A DNA stretch of 64,000 nucleotides from Roseovarius nitratireducens (GTDB taxonomy: Bacteria; Pseudomonadota; Alphaproteobacteria; Rhodobacterales; Rhodobacteraceae). The DNA lies in assembly GCF_002925845.1 (NCBI RefSeq), contig NZ_PDNI01000043.1:1-64000 (forward strand), written 5' to 3'. Both the position numbers and the translations under genes were made by a program. This document shows, one piece after another, positions 8,836-18,833 of this stretch. Numbering within the stretch: position 1 is the first letter of the stretch; each line of letters starts with the position of its first letter. The notes beneath the pieces are model-generated. The model searched no databases. It saw only the letters and a list, made by a program, of their open reading frames with translations, and had not been told where the DNA came from.

Positions 8836-9627
8836 TCAGTCCCAACCCGCATGATGCGCGTGGAATGCAGGGGAGATAGCGTTGGCGGTGTCCTGCAGCT
8901 TGGGCAGGATGTCGGCCACTATGCGCTCGCGCGTCCATGTATGGGCGGAAACCGAGCATTGCACGGCCGCGAATGCGCGTCCGTCATGACCGATTATCGG
9001 GCTGGCGACGCCGATTTCGTTAAGGATCATCTGACCGGTCGAAATCGCATAGCCATCTCTGGCGGACTCCTTGATACTGCTGGCGATCTGTGCGCGGTCG
9101 AGCGTCGTGCTGGGCGTGAAGGGGATGATGGGCCATGTCTCGATCGCCTTTTGCCTTTCCTCTTCGGGGAATGTCGCGAGCATTGAGCGTCCGGCGGATG
9201 TCGAGAGCGCCGGTAGGCGGCGGCCGATGATGGTGGCCGCGAAATAGGTGCGTTTGCAGGGCAGTCGGCTGACATAGATGATGTGGTCGCCGGAGATTTC
9301 GGCGAGGTTCACTGTCTCGCCCAGGTCCTGGCTCAAGCTGATGAGCTTGGGCATGGCCTGCCCGATGAGCGGATCGGACCAGTAATATGCATAGGCCATT
9401 TGCAGCCACGCATGTGAGGGGCGAAAGCGGCGCGTGACCGAATTCTTGTCGAGCATGCCCTCGACATGCAGCGTGTTGGCGAGGCGCTGCGTGGCGCTCT
9501 TGTCGAGGCCGGTCCGCTGCGCCAGTTCTGCGAGCGACAACTCGGTATGGCCCTCGTCGAAGGCGCGCAACAGGCGCAGCCCCTTGGCGAGAGAGCCGAC
9601 ATAGAGCGTATCCTGCTTTGTTTTCAT
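8836..9627 (-). CDS. IclR family transcriptional regulator
   Basis: The 263-residue protein has an N-terminal winged helix-turn-helix (residues about 10-65, including LSLAELAQRTGLDKSATQRL) and the C-terminal IclR effector-binding domain with GRRLPALSTSAGRSMLA. It is transcribed divergently from the peptide ABC transporter operon that starts at 9799, with 171 bp between them holding a candidate operator at 9717-9733. The likely role is control of that operon in response to a peptide or peptide-derived ligand (inference). The start ATG at 9625-9627 is the first in-frame ATG and gives a normal family length. Confidence 0.9.
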   Translation of the reverse strand: MKTKQDTLYVGSLAKGLRLLRAFDEGHTELSLAELAQRTGLDKSATQRLANTLHVEGMLDKNSVTRRFRPSHAWLQMAYAYYWSDPLIGQAMPKLISLSQDLGETVNLAEISGDHIIYVSRLPCKRTYFAATIIGRRLPALSTSAGRSMLATFPEEERQKAIETWPIIPFTPSTTLDRAQIASSIKESARDGYAISTGQMILNEIGVASPIIGHDGRAFAAVQCSVSAHTWTRERIVADILPKLQDTANAISPAFHAHHAGWD

Positions 9628-9667
9628 AAGCCTCTCACAAAATGTTCCCGGGTCCCCGATGCGGGGC

Positions 9668-9696
9668 TTGACGCTATACGTGATGTTCGCGTTAAT
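9668..9696 (+). promoter_or_regulatory. Candidate sigma70-type promoter for the peptide ABC operon
   Basis: TTGACG at 9668-9673 and GTTAAT at 9691-9696 are separated by 17 bp. The position, about 100 bp upstream of the binding-protein start codon and just before a palindrome, fits an IclR-controlled promoter. This was identified by eye. Confidence 0.45.
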
Positions 9697-9716
9697 GGAT
9701 CACATGGCGATTATAA

Positions 9717-9733
9717 GTATCATAATATGATAC
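9717..9733. promoter_or_regulatory. Palindromic operator candidate (IclR-type)
   Basis: GTATCATAATATGATAC is a perfect 7-bp inverted repeat around an AAT centre. It sits between the divergent iclR and binding-protein genes, downstream of the candidate promoter. Position and symmetry suggest the binding site of the adjacent IclR regulator; this is inference. Confidence 0.5.
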
Positions 9734-9798
9734 GTCAACAAAATACCAATTTCACGCGCCTCGCCATATCGGCGCGCGACCAAAATAGGGAGAGAGAC

Positions 9799-11316
9799 AT
9801 GAAACAGTCCTCTTTGAGACATACCCTCGCTGGTTTGGCCATCGTCGCGGCCTCGGGTGCGGCATATGCGGAAAAGGCCAACGACACCCTGCGCGTGGCG
9901 TTCACCAAGGAGCTCGAGAACGTCGACAGCTACTTCAATTCCTCCCGTGAGGGCGTCGTGCTGCAACGCGCGGTGTGGGATGGCCTGATCTATCGCGATC
10001 CGATCACCAACGAGTATTCCGGAAACCTCGCCACGTCGTGGGAATGGATCGACGACCTGACGCTGGAGCTGAAACTGCGCGAGGGCGTGAAGTTTCACAA
10101 CGGCGAGCCGTTCAACGCCGATGACGTGGTCTACACGGTCAATTTCGTCGCCAGGGAAGAGAACGGCGTAAAGACGCAGCGCAACGTGAACTGGATGAAA
10201 TCGGCCGAGAAGGTCGACGATTACACTGTGCGCATCCACCTCAAGGACAAGTTCCCGGCGGCCATCGAATTCCTTTCCGGCCCCGTCTCGATGTATCCCG
10301 ACGAGTATTACGCCGAGGCGGGCCCGTCGGGCATGGGACTGAAGCCCGTGGGCACCGGCCCCTACAAGGTGGTGTCGGTCACGCCGGGGCAGCATTTCGT
10401 TCTGGAGAAGAACGAGAATTACCATGACAGCCCCAAGGGCCAGCCCGAGATCACCAATATCGACATCCGCACCATCCCGGACGTCAACACGCAGATGGCG
10501 GAGCTGTTCAGCGGCTCGCTCGATCTGATCTGGCAGGTGCCTGCGGACCAGGCGGAGAAACTGGCGGAGATGGATCAGTTCACCGTCACCAACGAGTCGA
10601 CCATGCGGGTGGGGTATCTCTCGATGGATGCCGCCGGGCGCTCGGGCGACACGCCGTTCACCAACCTCAAAGTGCGCCAAGCCGTCAACCACGCGATCAA
10701 CCGCGAAGAGCTGGTGGCGGCGCTGCTCAAGGGTAAATCAAAGGTCGTCTGGACGCCGTGTTTCCCCAGCCAATTCGGCTGCGTGGAAGAGGCCGCGACA
10801 CAGTATGAATACGACCCCGAGAAGGCCAAGGCCCTGCTGGCCGAGGCGGGCTACCCCGACGGGTTCACGACCGAGTTCTACGCCTATCGTGATCGGGAAT
10901 ATGCCGAGGCGATCCTGAGCTATCTGAACGCGGTTGGCATCAAGTCAGACTTCAAGTTCTTGCAGTACTCTGCACTGCGCGAGTTGAACATGACCGGCGA
11001 TGTGCCGCTGGCGTTTCTGACCTGGGGCAGCTTCTCGGTCAACGATGCCTCGGCGATGGTCAGTCAGTTCTTCAAGCATGGCTCGCTTGACGATGCGCGC
11101 GACGATCAGGTGCTGGCCGATCTCGAAGTGGCCGACAGCGCGACCGATCCCGACACCCGGGTGGAGCATTACACCAAGGCCATCGAGCGGATCACCGAGC
11201 AGGCTTATTGGGCGCCGATGTTCTCGTACAACACCAACTACGTGTCCACCAAGGAGGTGGAATACACGCCGACCGCCGACGAGGTGCTGCGCTTCACCAC
11301 GATGGGGTGGAACTGA
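9799..11316 (+). CDS. Peptide ABC transporter substrate-binding protein (DppA/OppA type)
   Basis: Taking the ATG at 9799, preceded by GGGAGAGAG, gives 505 residues with a clean signal peptide ending AASGAAYAE. The open frame extends further upstream but that part overlaps iclR and is not coding. The body is an SBP family 5 protein: DTLRVAFTKELENVDSYFN, LRAVWDGL-like and ITNEYSGNLATSWEW segments, and LREGVKFHNGEPFNADDVVYT near residue 95, the family signature. It captures peptides or related oligomers in the periplasm for the permeases encoded downstream. It is the first gene of a seven-gene operon; a strong GC hairpin after it may lower expression of the genes that follow. Confidence 0.92.
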   Translation: MKQSSLRHTLAGLAIVAASGAAYAEKANDTLRVAFTKELENVDSYFNSSREGVVLQRAVWDGLIYRDPITNEYSGNLATSWEWIDDLTLELKLREGVKFHNGEPFNADDVVYTVNFVAREENGVKTQRNVNWMKSAEKVDDYTVRIHLKDKFPAAIEFLSGPVSMYPDEYYAEAGPSGMGLKPVGTGPYKVVSVTPGQHFVLEKNENYHDSPKGQPEITNIDIRTIPDVNTQMAELFSGSLDLIWQVPADQAEKLAEMDQFTVTNESTMRVGYLSMDAAGRSGDTPFTNLKVRQAVNHAINREELVAALLKGKSKVVWTPCFPSQFGCVEEAATQYEYDPEKAKALLAEAGYPDGFTTEFYAYRDREYAEAILSYLNAVGIKSDFKFLQYSALRELNMTGDVPLAFLTWGSFSVNDASAMVSQFFKHGSLDDARDDQVLADLEVADSATDPDTRVEHYTKAIERITEQAYWAPMFSYNTNYVSTKEVEYTPTADEVLRFTTMGWN

Positions 11317-11332
11317 TCCACGCCGACTGAAC

Positions 11333-11358
11333 CGGGGGGGCGCGTCCGCGGCCCCCCG
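11333..11358 (+). terminator. GC-rich hairpin after the binding-protein gene
   Basis: A run of G (11334-11340) can pair with GCCCCCC (11351-11357) across a short loop that itself can pair. There is no clear T-tract. Such hairpins after binding-protein genes often stabilise the upstream mRNA and partly terminate transcription, giving more binding protein than permease. Role inferred. Confidence 0.45.
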
Positions 11359-11403
11359 CCCTCAGCGCATCCAGCGACCTGCCAGAAATCGAGGGGCCTT
11401 CCC

Positions 11404-12321
11404 GTGCTCTTATTCATCCTGAAACGACTTGGCCTTGCCGTTCTGGTGGCCTTTACCGTGTCCTTCATCAGCTTCAGCCTGCTGTTCATGGCGGGCGATC
11501 CGGCCGCCGCGCTGGCGGGCGAGACCGCGAGCGGCGAGGATATCGAGGCGATCCGAAAGCTCTATGGCTTTGATCGCCCGATGTTGGTGCAATATGGCGA
11601 CTGGCTGGTCTCGGCGCTGCAATTCGATTTCGGGGAAAGCTATTATTTCCGCCTGCCGGTGTCGTCGCTGATCGTCGACCGGCTGGGCGTGACCATGACG
11701 CTGGGGGTTTGCGGGATCACCTTCGCGCTGCTGACAGCCGTGCCGCTGGGCGTGGCCGCCGCGATCCGCCCCAATTCGATCATCGACCGGGTGGCGCTGT
11801 TCCTGTCGGTGGCGGGACAGGCGATGCCAAGCTTCTGGTTCGGCCTGATCCTGATCGTGATCTTCGCCATCAAGTTGGGATGGCTGCCGCCCTCGGGCGC
11901 ATCGACACCGGCGCATTTCATCATGCCGACCATCGTGCTGGGTTATTACGCGATGCCCGCGATCATGCGGCTGACGCGGGCGGGGATGCTCGACGTGCTG
12001 TCCTCGGATTATATCCGCACCGCGCGGGCCAAGGGCGCGCCGGAGGGGCGGGTGCTGTTCCGCCATGCGCTGCGCAACGCGATCATCCCGGTGGTGTCGC
12101 TGGCGGCGGTGCAGATGGGCTTCATGCTGGGCGGCTCGATCGTGGTCGAGTCGATCTTTGCGCTGCATGGCGCGGGGTTCCTCGCGTGGGAGAGCATCGC
12201 GCGCAACGACCTGCCGACGGTGCAGGCGCTGATCCTCGTCTTCTCGATGTTCTACATTGTCTTCACCTTCCTGGCCGATGTGCTCAATGCCTGGCTCGAC
12301 CCCCGTATGCGGAGCAGCTGA
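11404..12321 (+). CDS. Peptide ABC transporter permease (DppB type)
   Basis: This 305-residue permease starts at GTG and has six hydrophobic helices. It carries an N-terminal LLFILKRLGLAVLVAFTVSFISF helix typical of DppB/OppB and the cytoplasmic EAA-like loop around DYIRTARAKGAPEGRVLFRHALRNA. It forms the membrane channel with the next gene's product. It follows the binding-protein gene by 87 bp and its stop is 1 bp from the start of the second permease. Confidence 0.92.
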   Translation: MLLFILKRLGLAVLVAFTVSFISFSLLFMAGDPAAALAGETASGEDIEAIRKLYGFDRPMLVQYGDWLVSALQFDFGESYYFRLPVSSLIVDRLGVTMTLGVCGITFALLTAVPLGVAAAIRPNSIIDRVALFLSVAGQAMPSFWFGLILIVIFAIKLGWLPPSGASTPAHFIMPTIVLGYYAMPAIMRLTRAGMLDVLSSDYIRTARAKGAPEGRVLFRHALRNAIIPVVSLAAVQMGFMLGGSIVVESIFALHGAGFLAWESIARNDLPTVQALILVFSMFYIVFTFLADVLNAWLDPRMRSS

Positions 12322-12322
12322 G

Positions 12323-13225
12323 ATGACCCAATTCGATACTCAGGATCCCATTTTGGCAGAGATCACCGGCCCAACGCCCGGTCAGATGCTGCGCAAGCGC
12401 GTGTTCGGCCATCAGGGGCTGATGATTGGCGCGGGTGTACTGGTGATCCTGGCTTTGATCGCGGTTTTCGCGCCGCTGCTGGCCCCGCATGACCCCTATG
12501 CCCAAAGCCTGATGACCCGGATGGAGCCGCCAGTGTTTCTGGGTGGCGATTGGGAGCATCCGCTGGGCACCGATCACCTGGGGCGCGATTACCTGTCGCG
12601 GCTGATCTACGGCGCGCGCGTGTCGCTGATGATCGGGGGGATCGCGGCGCTCATTTCGGGTGTGATCGGCACCGCGATGGGGGTGGCCGCCGGCTATTTC
12701 GGCGGGCGCGTGGACATGGTGGTGACGTTTCTCATCAACGTGCGGCTGGCGATGCCAGTGGTTCTGGTGGCGCTCGCGGTGGTGGCGATCCTTGGCGGAT
12801 CGCTCCAAGTGGTGATCGTGGTGCTGGGGCTCTTGCTCTGGGACCGGTTCGCGGTTGTGATGCGGGCCTCGACCCTACAGGTGCGGGGGCGGGAATACGT
12901 GGCCGCCGCGCGCGCCATTGGCGCCTCGACCCCGCGCGTGATCCTGTCCGAAATCATGCCCAATATCGCCAATAACCTGATCGTGGTGGTGACGCTGGAA
13001 ATGGCGCATGCGATCCTCTTGGAGGCGGCGCTGTCCTTCCTCGGGCTGGGCGTTCAGCCGCCCACGCCAAGCTGGGGTCTGATGGTGTCGGAGGGCAAGA
13101 ACATGATGCTGTTCGAGCCGTGGATGGTGCTTATCCCCGGGGCCGTGCTGTTCATCCTCGTGCTGGCGATCAACCTGATGGGCGACGGTCTGCGCGACGT
13201 CACCGCCCCCGAAAACCGGAGCTGA
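12323..13225 (+). CDS. Peptide ABC transporter permease (DppC type)
   Basis: The ATG at 12323, directly after the previous stop, gives 300 residues; the longer open frame overlaps the first permease and is not used. The sequence has the DppC/OppC N-terminal cytoplasmic segment, a first helix near residue 35, the HPLGTDHLGRDYLSRLIYGAR motif near residue 80 and the EAA loop REYVAAARAIGASTPRVILSE. It is the second half of the transport channel. Confidence 0.92.
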   Translation: MTQFDTQDPILAEITGPTPGQMLRKRVFGHQGLMIGAGVLVILALIAVFAPLLAPHDPYAQSLMTRMEPPVFLGGDWEHPLGTDHLGRDYLSRLIYGARVSLMIGGIAALISGVIGTAMGVAAGYFGGRVDMVVTFLINVRLAMPVVLVALAVVAILGGSLQVVIVVLGLLLWDRFAVVMRASTLQVRGREYVAAARAIGASTPRVILSEIMPNIANNLIVVVTLEMAHAILLEAALSFLGLGVQPPTPSWGLMVSEGKNMMLFEPWMVLIPGAVLFILVLAINLMGDGLRDVTAPENRS

Positions 13226-13229
13226 GACC

Positions 13230-14228
13230 ATGGAGAACCCCCTGCTGAGTGTGCGCAACCTGATGCTGGATATTCCCGTGGGCGGCGGCACCCTGCACGC
13301 GGTGCGCGGCATCGATTTCGACCTGATGCGCGGCGAGACGCTGTGCATCGTTGGTGAGAGCGGGTCGGGCAAGTCGCTGACCTCGCTGGCGCTGATGGGC
13401 CTTTTGGGCAAGACCATCCTGCGCAGCGCCGACCGGATGGATTTCGACGGTACGGACATCCTGACCGCCAAGCCGCGCGCCATGCGCGCGCTGCGCGGCG
13501 ATCGCATGGCGATGATCTTTCAGGAACCGATGACCTCGCTCAACCCGGCCTACACGATTGGCGATCAATTGACCGAGGCGCTGCTCTTGCACAAATCTGT
13601 CGACCGCGAGGCGGCGCGGGAGCGGGCCGTGGAATTGCTGGAAAAGGTCGGGATCACCGCCGCCCGCAGCCGCCTGGGCCAGTATCCGCATCAATTGTCG
13701 GGTGGTTTGCGGCAGCGGGTGATGATCGCAATGGCGCTGATGTGCGAGCCGGAACTGATCATCGCGGACGAGCCGACGACCGCGCTCGACGTGACCATTC
13801 AGGCGCAGATCCTGCGGCTGCTCTATGATCTGGGGCGTGAAATGAACATGGCGATGATCCTCATCACCCATGATCTGGGCGTGGTCGCGCGAGTCGCCGA
13901 CAAGGTGGCGGTGATGTATGCGGGCGAACTGGTCGAGACCGGCCCCGCGAAAGACGTGTTCAACGCCCCGTCGCACCCTTATACGCGCGGGCTGCTGCGC
14001 TGCATCCCGCAGCCGGGCAAGACCGAGCGGGGCAGCACGCTTGGCACCATTCCGGGCATCGTGCCGTCGCTGATCGGTGACGTGGAAGGCTGCGCCTTTC
14101 GCACCCGTTGCCCCTATGCCGAGGCCCAATGCCGGGCCGAGATCCCCCGCCACGAGACCGGCACGCATGCCTTTCGCTGCATTCACCCCGACGGCGCACG
14201 CCACGCCGAAGAGGAGGTTCCCGCATGA
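13230..14228 (+). CDS. Peptide ABC transporter ATP-binding protein (DppD type)
   Basis: The 332-residue ATPase shows Walker A GESGSGKS, a Q-loop MIFQEPMTSLNP, the signature LSGGLRQRVMIA, Walker B LIIADEPTTALD and the H-loop HDLG. The C-terminal oligopeptide-transporter extension with the Cys-rich segment EGCAFRTRCPYAEAQC is characteristic of DppD/OppD and often binds an iron-sulfur cluster. The signature reads LSGGL rather than LSGGQ. It overlaps the next gene by 4 bp (ATGA), so the two ATPases are translationally coupled. Confidence 0.92.
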   Translation: MENPLLSVRNLMLDIPVGGGTLHAVRGIDFDLMRGETLCIVGESGSGKSLTSLALMGLLGKTILRSADRMDFDGTDILTAKPRAMRALRGDRMAMIFQEPMTSLNPAYTIGDQLTEALLLHKSVDREAARERAVELLEKVGITAARSRLGQYPHQLSGGLRQRVMIAMALMCEPELIIADEPTTALDVTIQAQILRLLYDLGREMNMAMILITHDLGVVARVADKVAVMYAGELVETGPAKDVFNAPSHPYTRGLLRCIPQPGKTERGSTLGTIPGIVPSLIGDVEGCAFRTRCPYAEAQCRAEIPRHETGTHAFRCIHPDGARHAEEEVPA

Positions 14229-15220
14229 GCACGCAATCCCCCGCCGTTCTGGAATTGCGCGGCGTGACCAAGACCTACCGCGTCAAGCAGGGCCTCTTTG
14301 GCACCGCGCGGCCTCTGACGGCGGTTAATGACGTGTCGCTCTCGCTGCCGCGTGGCGAGGTGCTGGGGCTGGTGGGCGAGTCGGGCTGTGGCAAGTCCAC
14401 GCTGGCCAAGATCCTGCTGGGGCTGGAGGCGCCCACGGCTGGGCAGGTCCTGGTCGATGGCGAAGAGATCGGCGCGCAGGACCGCATGACGCTGGCGCGG
14501 CGGATTCAGCCGATCTTTCAGGATCCCTATTCCTCGCTCAACCCGCGAAAGAGCATCTTTGATATCGTGTCGCTGCCCTTGCGGGTGCACGGGATCGGCG
14601 ACCGGGCGCATTGGGAGAAGGAAGTGCGCTCGATCCTCGATATCGTGGGCCTGCCCGCGCGGGTGATGAACACCTTTCCCAGCCAGATGTCGGGCGGGCA
14701 GCGGCAGCGCGTGGCGATTGCCCGCGCGCTGATCATGAAGCCCGAGATCGTGATCTGCGACGAGCCCACCTCGGCGCTGGATGTGTCGGTGCAGAGCCAG
14801 ATCCTGAACCTGCTGGGCGATCTGCGCCGCGAGTTCGGGCTGACCTATCTGTTCATCAGCCACGACCTGGCGGTGGTGGAGCACCTGGCGACGCGGGTCG
14901 CGGTGATGTATCTGGGCCGGATCGTCGAAGAGGCGGATGTGGCGGGCTTGTTCGACGAGGCGCGCCACCCCTACACGCAGGCCCTGCTCAAGTCGGTGCT
15001 GACGCCAGAGCCGGGGCTGGGCGTGCCCGACACGCAGCTTGGCATGGCCTATCCCAACCCCATCGACCCGCCCTCGGGCTGTCATTTTCATCCGCGCTGC
15101 CCGATGGCGACCGATCTGTGCAAGACCACCGCACCGCGCGCCGTAGAGACCTCGGCGGGGCGAGTGGAGTGCCACCTGCACGACCCGCAAAGCCCGATGC
15201 ACAATCCAAAGGCGGCGTGA
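14225..15220 (+). CDS. Peptide ABC transporter ATP-binding protein (DppF type)
   Basis: Starting at the ATG at 14225 gives 331 residues, the usual DppF/OppF length. Walker A GESGCGKS, Q-loop PIFQDPYSSLNPR, signature MSGGQRQRVAIA, Walker B IVICDEPTSALD and the switch His (ISHDLAVV) are intact, and the C-terminal Cys motif CHFHPRCPMATDLC is present. It pairs with the preceding DppD-type ATPase to power peptide import. It is followed at once by a gamma-glutamyltransferase gene. Confidence 0.92.
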   Translation: MSTQSPAVLELRGVTKTYRVKQGLFGTARPLTAVNDVSLSLPRGEVLGLVGESGCGKSTLAKILLGLEAPTAGQVLVDGEEIGAQDRMTLARRIQPIFQDPYSSLNPRKSIFDIVSLPLRVHGIGDRAHWEKEVRSILDIVGLPARVMNTFPSQMSGGQRQRVAIARALIMKPEIVICDEPTSALDVSVQSQILNLLGDLRREFGLTYLFISHDLAVVEHLATRVAVMYLGRIVEEADVAGLFDEARHPYTQALLKSVLTPEPGLGVPDTQLGMAYPNPIDPPSGCHFHPRCPMATDLCKTTAPRAVETSAGRVECHLHDPQSPMHNPKAA

Positions 15221-15221
15221 C

Positions 15222-16805
15222 ATGTCGGTGAACCTGTCGCGCACGGCGACCACGACCAAGACCGTCATCGAAACCGAACACGGCATCGTCGCAGCGCAGC
15301 ACCGGCTGGCCGCGCAGGCGGGGGCCGAGGTGCTGGCGGCGGGGGGCGATGCGGTGGACGCCGCGATCGCCACCTCCTTTGCCATCGGCGTACTGGAGCC
15401 GTGGATGAGCGGCCCGGCGGGGGGCGGCGCGCTGATGCTGTGGCGCGCCGAGGAGGGCCGGGCACAGGCGCTGGATTACGGGATGCGCGCGCCGGCAGGG
15501 CTCGACCCCGCCGATTATCCGCTGACGGGCAAGGGGGTGGCGGGCGATCTTTTCCCGTGGGAGCAGGTCGAGGGCGATCGCAACGTGCAGGGCGCGACCG
15601 CCGTGGCGGTGCCAGGGCTGGTCGATGGCATGGGGCGGCTGCATGCCCGCCATGGCCGGATGCCCTGGGCCGATCTGCTGGCCCCTGCCATCGCCCATGC
15701 GCGCGAGGGAATGCTGGTGGATTGGTATGCCGCGCTGATCATCGCCTCGACCACGCGGGAACTGGCCAAGGACAGCGATGCAGCGGCGCTGTTTCTCGAG
15801 GACGGGCAGTGGCCCACGATCTCGGGCTGGACGGCGCTGGCGGAAAAGCGGTTGGATCAGGCGCGCATGGCCGACAGTCTCGATCAGATCGCGCGGCACG
15901 GGGCGCGGGCGCTTTACGACGGCGATCTGGGTGTGGCAATGGCCGCCGACATGCAGGCCAAGGGCGGCAGCCTGAGCCATGACGATCTGCGCGGCTATGA
16001 GGCGGTGTTCCGCGATCCGCTGCGTGTCGCCTATCGCGGCGCGCGCTTCGATGTGCCGCCGGGTTTGACCGCCGGGCCGACCTTTGCCCATGCCCTGCGG
16101 GTGATGGAGGGCCGGGAGATGGGTGCTGCGCCCGGCGCCGAAGCCTTTGCCGCCTATGCCGACGGGTTGAACGCGGCCTATGCCGAGCGGCTGGAGACGA
16201 TGGGCGACAGCGGAGAGAGCGAGACGCATGAGGGCTGCACCACGCATTTCTCGGTGGTGGACCGGGACGGCAACATGGTGGCGCAGACGCAGACGCTGTT
16301 GTCGATCTTCGGGTCGCGGGTGGTGTCGCCCTCGACCGGGTTCACCATGAACAACGGGATCATGTGGTTCGACCCGGTGCCGGGGCGACCCAATTCGCTG
16401 ACCCCCGGCAAGCGCTGCCTGATGAATGTCTGCCCCATCCTGGGCGACGCAGGCGGGGCGCGGTTTGCCTTCGGCGCATCGGGCGGGCGCAAGATCGTTT
16501 CGGCGATGGTGCAGCTGGCGTCCTTCGTCGCGGATTACGGGATGGCGATCGGCGCGGCCTTTCATCATCCGCGCATCGACGTCTCTGGCGGCGCTGCGGT
16601 GGTCGCCGACGAGACCCTGCCGCCCGAGGTGCTGGCGCGCCTGCGCGCCGAGCATGTCGTGCACACCACCCGGCGCAGCCCGTTCCCCTATGCCTTTGCC
16701 TGCCCTGCGGGGGTGATGCGGCGCGGTCGTGTGAACACCGGCTGCACCGAGATCATGTCACCCTGGGGTGACGCCGTTTCAGAAGAACAGACAGGACCAT
16801 CATGA
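15222..16805 (+). CDS. Gamma-glutamyltransferase family protein
   Basis: The 527-residue protein starts 1 bp after the DppF stop. It has the N-terminal [26 protein letters not shown] segment and the autoprocessing site [18 protein letters not shown], in which the Thr becomes the catalytic N-terminal nucleophile. The later [20 protein letters not shown] and [12 protein letters not shown] segments correspond to the family's substrate-binding and oxyanion regions. No signal peptide is visible, so it is probably cytoplasmic. In this operon it most likely cleaves gamma-glutamyl peptides or related amides taken up by the adjacent transporter (inference). Its stop overlaps the M20 peptidase start by 4 bp. 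Confidence 0.88.
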   Translation: MSVNLSRTATTTKTVIETEHGIVAAQHRLAAQAGAEVLAAGGDAVDAAIATSFAIGVLEPWMSGPAGGGALMLWRAEEGRAQALDYGMRAPAGLDPADYPLTGKGVAGDLFPWEQVEGDRNVQGATAVAVPGLVDGMGRLHARHGRMPWADLLAPAIAHAREGMLVDWYAALIIASTTRELAKDSDAAALFLEDGQWPTISGWTALAEKRLDQARMADSLDQIARHGARALYDGDLGVAMAADMQAKGGSLSHDDLRGYEAVFRDPLRVAYRGARFDVPPGLTAGPTFAHALRVMEGREMGAAPGAEAFAAYADGLNAAYAERLETMGDSGESETHEGCTTHFSVVDRDGNMVAQTQTLLSIFGSRVVSPSTGFTMNNGIMWFDPVPGRPNSLTPGKRCLMNVCPILGDAGGARFAFGASGGRKIVSAMVQLASFVADYGMAIGAAFHHPRIDVSGGAAVVADETLPPEVLARLRAEHVVHTTRRSPFPYAFACPAGVMRRGRVNTGCTEIMSPWGDAVSEEQTGPS

Positions 16806-18190
16806 CCAGAGATGCCGCGATCACCACGACTTCAGATTATTTCGACGACGGCCGGTTTCAGACCGACCTGGCCGATCTGGTGGCCTATGAGACCGAGAGC
16901 CAGAACCCCGATCAGGCCTCGGAACTGCTGCGCTATCTGAACGAGGCGATGTTGCCACGGCTGACGGGCATGGGCTTTGCCTGTGCCATCCACGATAATC
17001 CCGCACCGGGGGCGGGCCCGCTGCTGGTGGGGGAACGGCACGAGGGCGACGACCTGCCCACGATCCTGAGCTATGGGCATGGCGATGTGATCCGCGCGCA
17101 GACCGATCAGTGGCGCGAGGGGCTGCATCCGTTCAAGCTGGTCGAGGAGGGTGACCGGCTCTATGGGCGGGGCACCGCCGACAACAAGGGGCAACACCTG
17201 ATCAACATCGCGGCGATGGAGGCGGTGATCGCGGCGCGCGGGCAGTTGGGGTTCAATTGCCGGATCGTGATCGAGACCGGCGAGGAAACCGGATCGCCGG
17301 GGCTGCACGATTTCTTTGCGGCCCACAAGGACGCGCTGAAGGCCGATGTGCTGATCGCCTCGGACGGGCCGCGTCTGCAGCCCGAGACGCCCACCATGTT
17401 CATGGGCTCGCGCGGGGGGGTCACATTCGATCTGGTGGTGGACCTGCGCGAGGGGGCGCATCATTCGGGCAATTGGGGGGGGCTCTTGGCCGATCCAGCG
17501 ATGATCCTGGCGCAGGCGCTCTCATCCATCACCGATGCGCGCGGGCAGATCCGCATTCCCGAATGGCGGCCCGACAGCCTGAGCAACAGCGTGCGTGCGG
17601 CGCTTGGCGGCCTGCCCATCGAGGGCGGCGACGGCCCGGCGATCGACCCGGATTGGGGCGAGGAAAGCCTGACCCCCGCCGAGCGCGCCTATGGCTGGAA
17701 CAGCTTTGCCATCCTCGCGATGAAGAGCGGCGTGCCGGAGGCCCCGGTCAACGCCATTTCGGCCCATGCGCGCGCGACCTGTCAGTTGCGTTACGTGGTG
17801 GGCACGACACCCGAGGACATTCTGCCCGCGCTGCGGCGGCATCTGGATGCGCAGGGGTTCGAGGCGGTTGAGATCGTGCCGCATGATCGCGGGTTTTTCC
17901 GGGCGACGCGGCTCGACCCGGATCATCCTTGGGTCAGGTTCACCGCCGCCTCACTGGAGCGGACATCGGGGCAGGCGCCGCATGTGCTGCCCAACCTCGC
18001 GGGGTCGCTGCCCAATGACGCCTTTGCCGAGATACTCGGGCTGCCCACGGTCTGGGTGCCGCATTCCTATCGCGGCTGTTCACAGCACGCGCCTGACGAG
18101 CATGTCCTGAAACCCGTCTGCCGTGACGCGCTGCGGCTGATGGCGGGGCTGTTCTGGGATATCGGCGAAAGGAACCGCAAGCTAGGCTAG
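16802..18190 (+). CDS. M20 family metallopeptidase (ArgE/DapE/dipeptidase type)
   Basis: The 462-residue protein has the M20 metal-binding motifs: YGHGDV near residue 96, the bridging Asp in [10 protein letters not shown] near residue 123, the catalytic Glu pair in ETGEETGS near residue 158 and a C-terminal His in [16 protein letters not shown]. The central dimerisation domain is present. It should hydrolyse a peptide or N-acyl bond in the cytoplasm. As the last gene of the peptide transporter operon it would complete degradation after import and gamma-glutamyl cleavage (inference). The exact substrate is unknown. Confidence 0.88.
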   Translation: MTRDAAITTTSDYFDDGRFQTDLADLVAYETESQNPDQASELLRYLNEAMLPRLTGMGFACAIHDNPAPGAGPLLVGERHEGDDLPTILSYGHGDVIRAQTDQWREGLHPFKLVEEGDRLYGRGTADNKGQHLINIAAMEAVIAARGQLGFNCRIVIETGEETGSPGLHDFFAAHKDALKADVLIASDGPRLQPETPTMFMGSRGGVTFDLVVDLREGAHHSGNWGGLLADPAMILAQALSSITDARGQIRIPEWRPDSLSNSVRAALGGLPIEGGDGPAIDPDWGEESLTPAERAYGWNSFAILAMKSGVPEAPVNAISAHARATCQLRYVVGTTPEDILPALRRHLDAQGFEAVEIVPHDRGFFRATRLDPDHPWVRFTAASLERTSGQAPHVLPNLAGSLPNDAFAEILGLPTVWVPHSYRGCSQHAPDEHVLKPVCRDALRLMAGLFWDIGERNRKLG

Positions 18191-18378
18191 CGGCGGGATG
18201 AGCCCGCGGCGGGCATCGCGACGCGCGGCGCGGCTGACGTCGAGGTGGCGCAGCAGGTGCTGGCCGAGATGCTCTCGCTGTCATCCAGCGTCTCCTCGAC
18301 AACCCGCAGCTTTTCGGCAGAACTCCAGCGGCGCCGGCGGCCACCATCCGTGATGATTTCAACTTCAGACATCAGCAC
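18187..18378 (-). pseudogene. IS66-type transposase accessory gene (OrfA/TnpA), N-terminal remnant
   Basis: Reading leftward from 18378 gives MSEVEIITDGGRRRRWS followed by AEKLRVVEETLDDSESIS, the characteristic N-terminus of IS66-family OrfA/TnpA proteins. After about 40 codons the similarity stops and the frame runs on into unrelated residues, so the helix-turn-helix end and the rest of the element are missing. It abuts the end of the M20 peptidase gene and overlaps it by 4 bp. Confidence 0.7.
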
Positions 18379-18833
18379 GTGCTTAGGGATATGCCTAAGC
18401 CTCCTAGTTCAGGCCCAGGTGTTCGGTCGAAAATGGGGCCAGCTCAGCGCGCCGACCGGCATGCCGAGCAACTCGAGACCATGGAGAGAACCCTTGAGGC
18501 CCAACGGCCGATGCTCGAGGCAGCGGCGCGACGGGCGCTTATGAGGAGGACTAGATTGGAGCCTGTCCGCCTATCGTCGAGTACGGCCGGGAGTTCTAGG
18601 CGCGGGCGGCTGAGGAGCTGGCGCTGTCACCGGACGGCTCGGTGATCGCAGAGATGCTGGCGGACTACGCTGTAATGCGGGAACAGGCGCGAGTGCGCGA
18701 ACGGTCGGAGGCATGGCGTTGACCGGCCGATGTTGCTACTCGACCACTGGATAAAATGGCCGCCCCCAGTCCTCATTCGGGTTGTCCATCATCAGGTCCA
18801 CGAAGACCGGGTGCAGGAAGGCGAGTATCGCAG
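18379..18833. other. Degenerate island DNA, no intact gene
   Basis: This stretch lies between IS66 and IS21 remnants. Short plus-strand frames can be read (for example HAEQLETMERTLEAQRPMLE near 18455-18515 and EELALSPDGSVIAEMLADYA near 18613-18672), suggesting decayed coding DNA, but frames break and no family was recognised. Confidence 0.45.

Noticed and set aside
9466-9798. N-terminal extension of the binding protein upstream of 9799
   Set aside because: It overlaps iclR on the other strand and the intergenic operator, and the signal peptide starts at 9799 after a good ribosome binding site.
14988-16664. Minus-strand open frame of 558 codons
   Set aside because: Shadow of the DppF-type ATPase and gamma-glutamyltransferase genes; no motif or start signal supports it.
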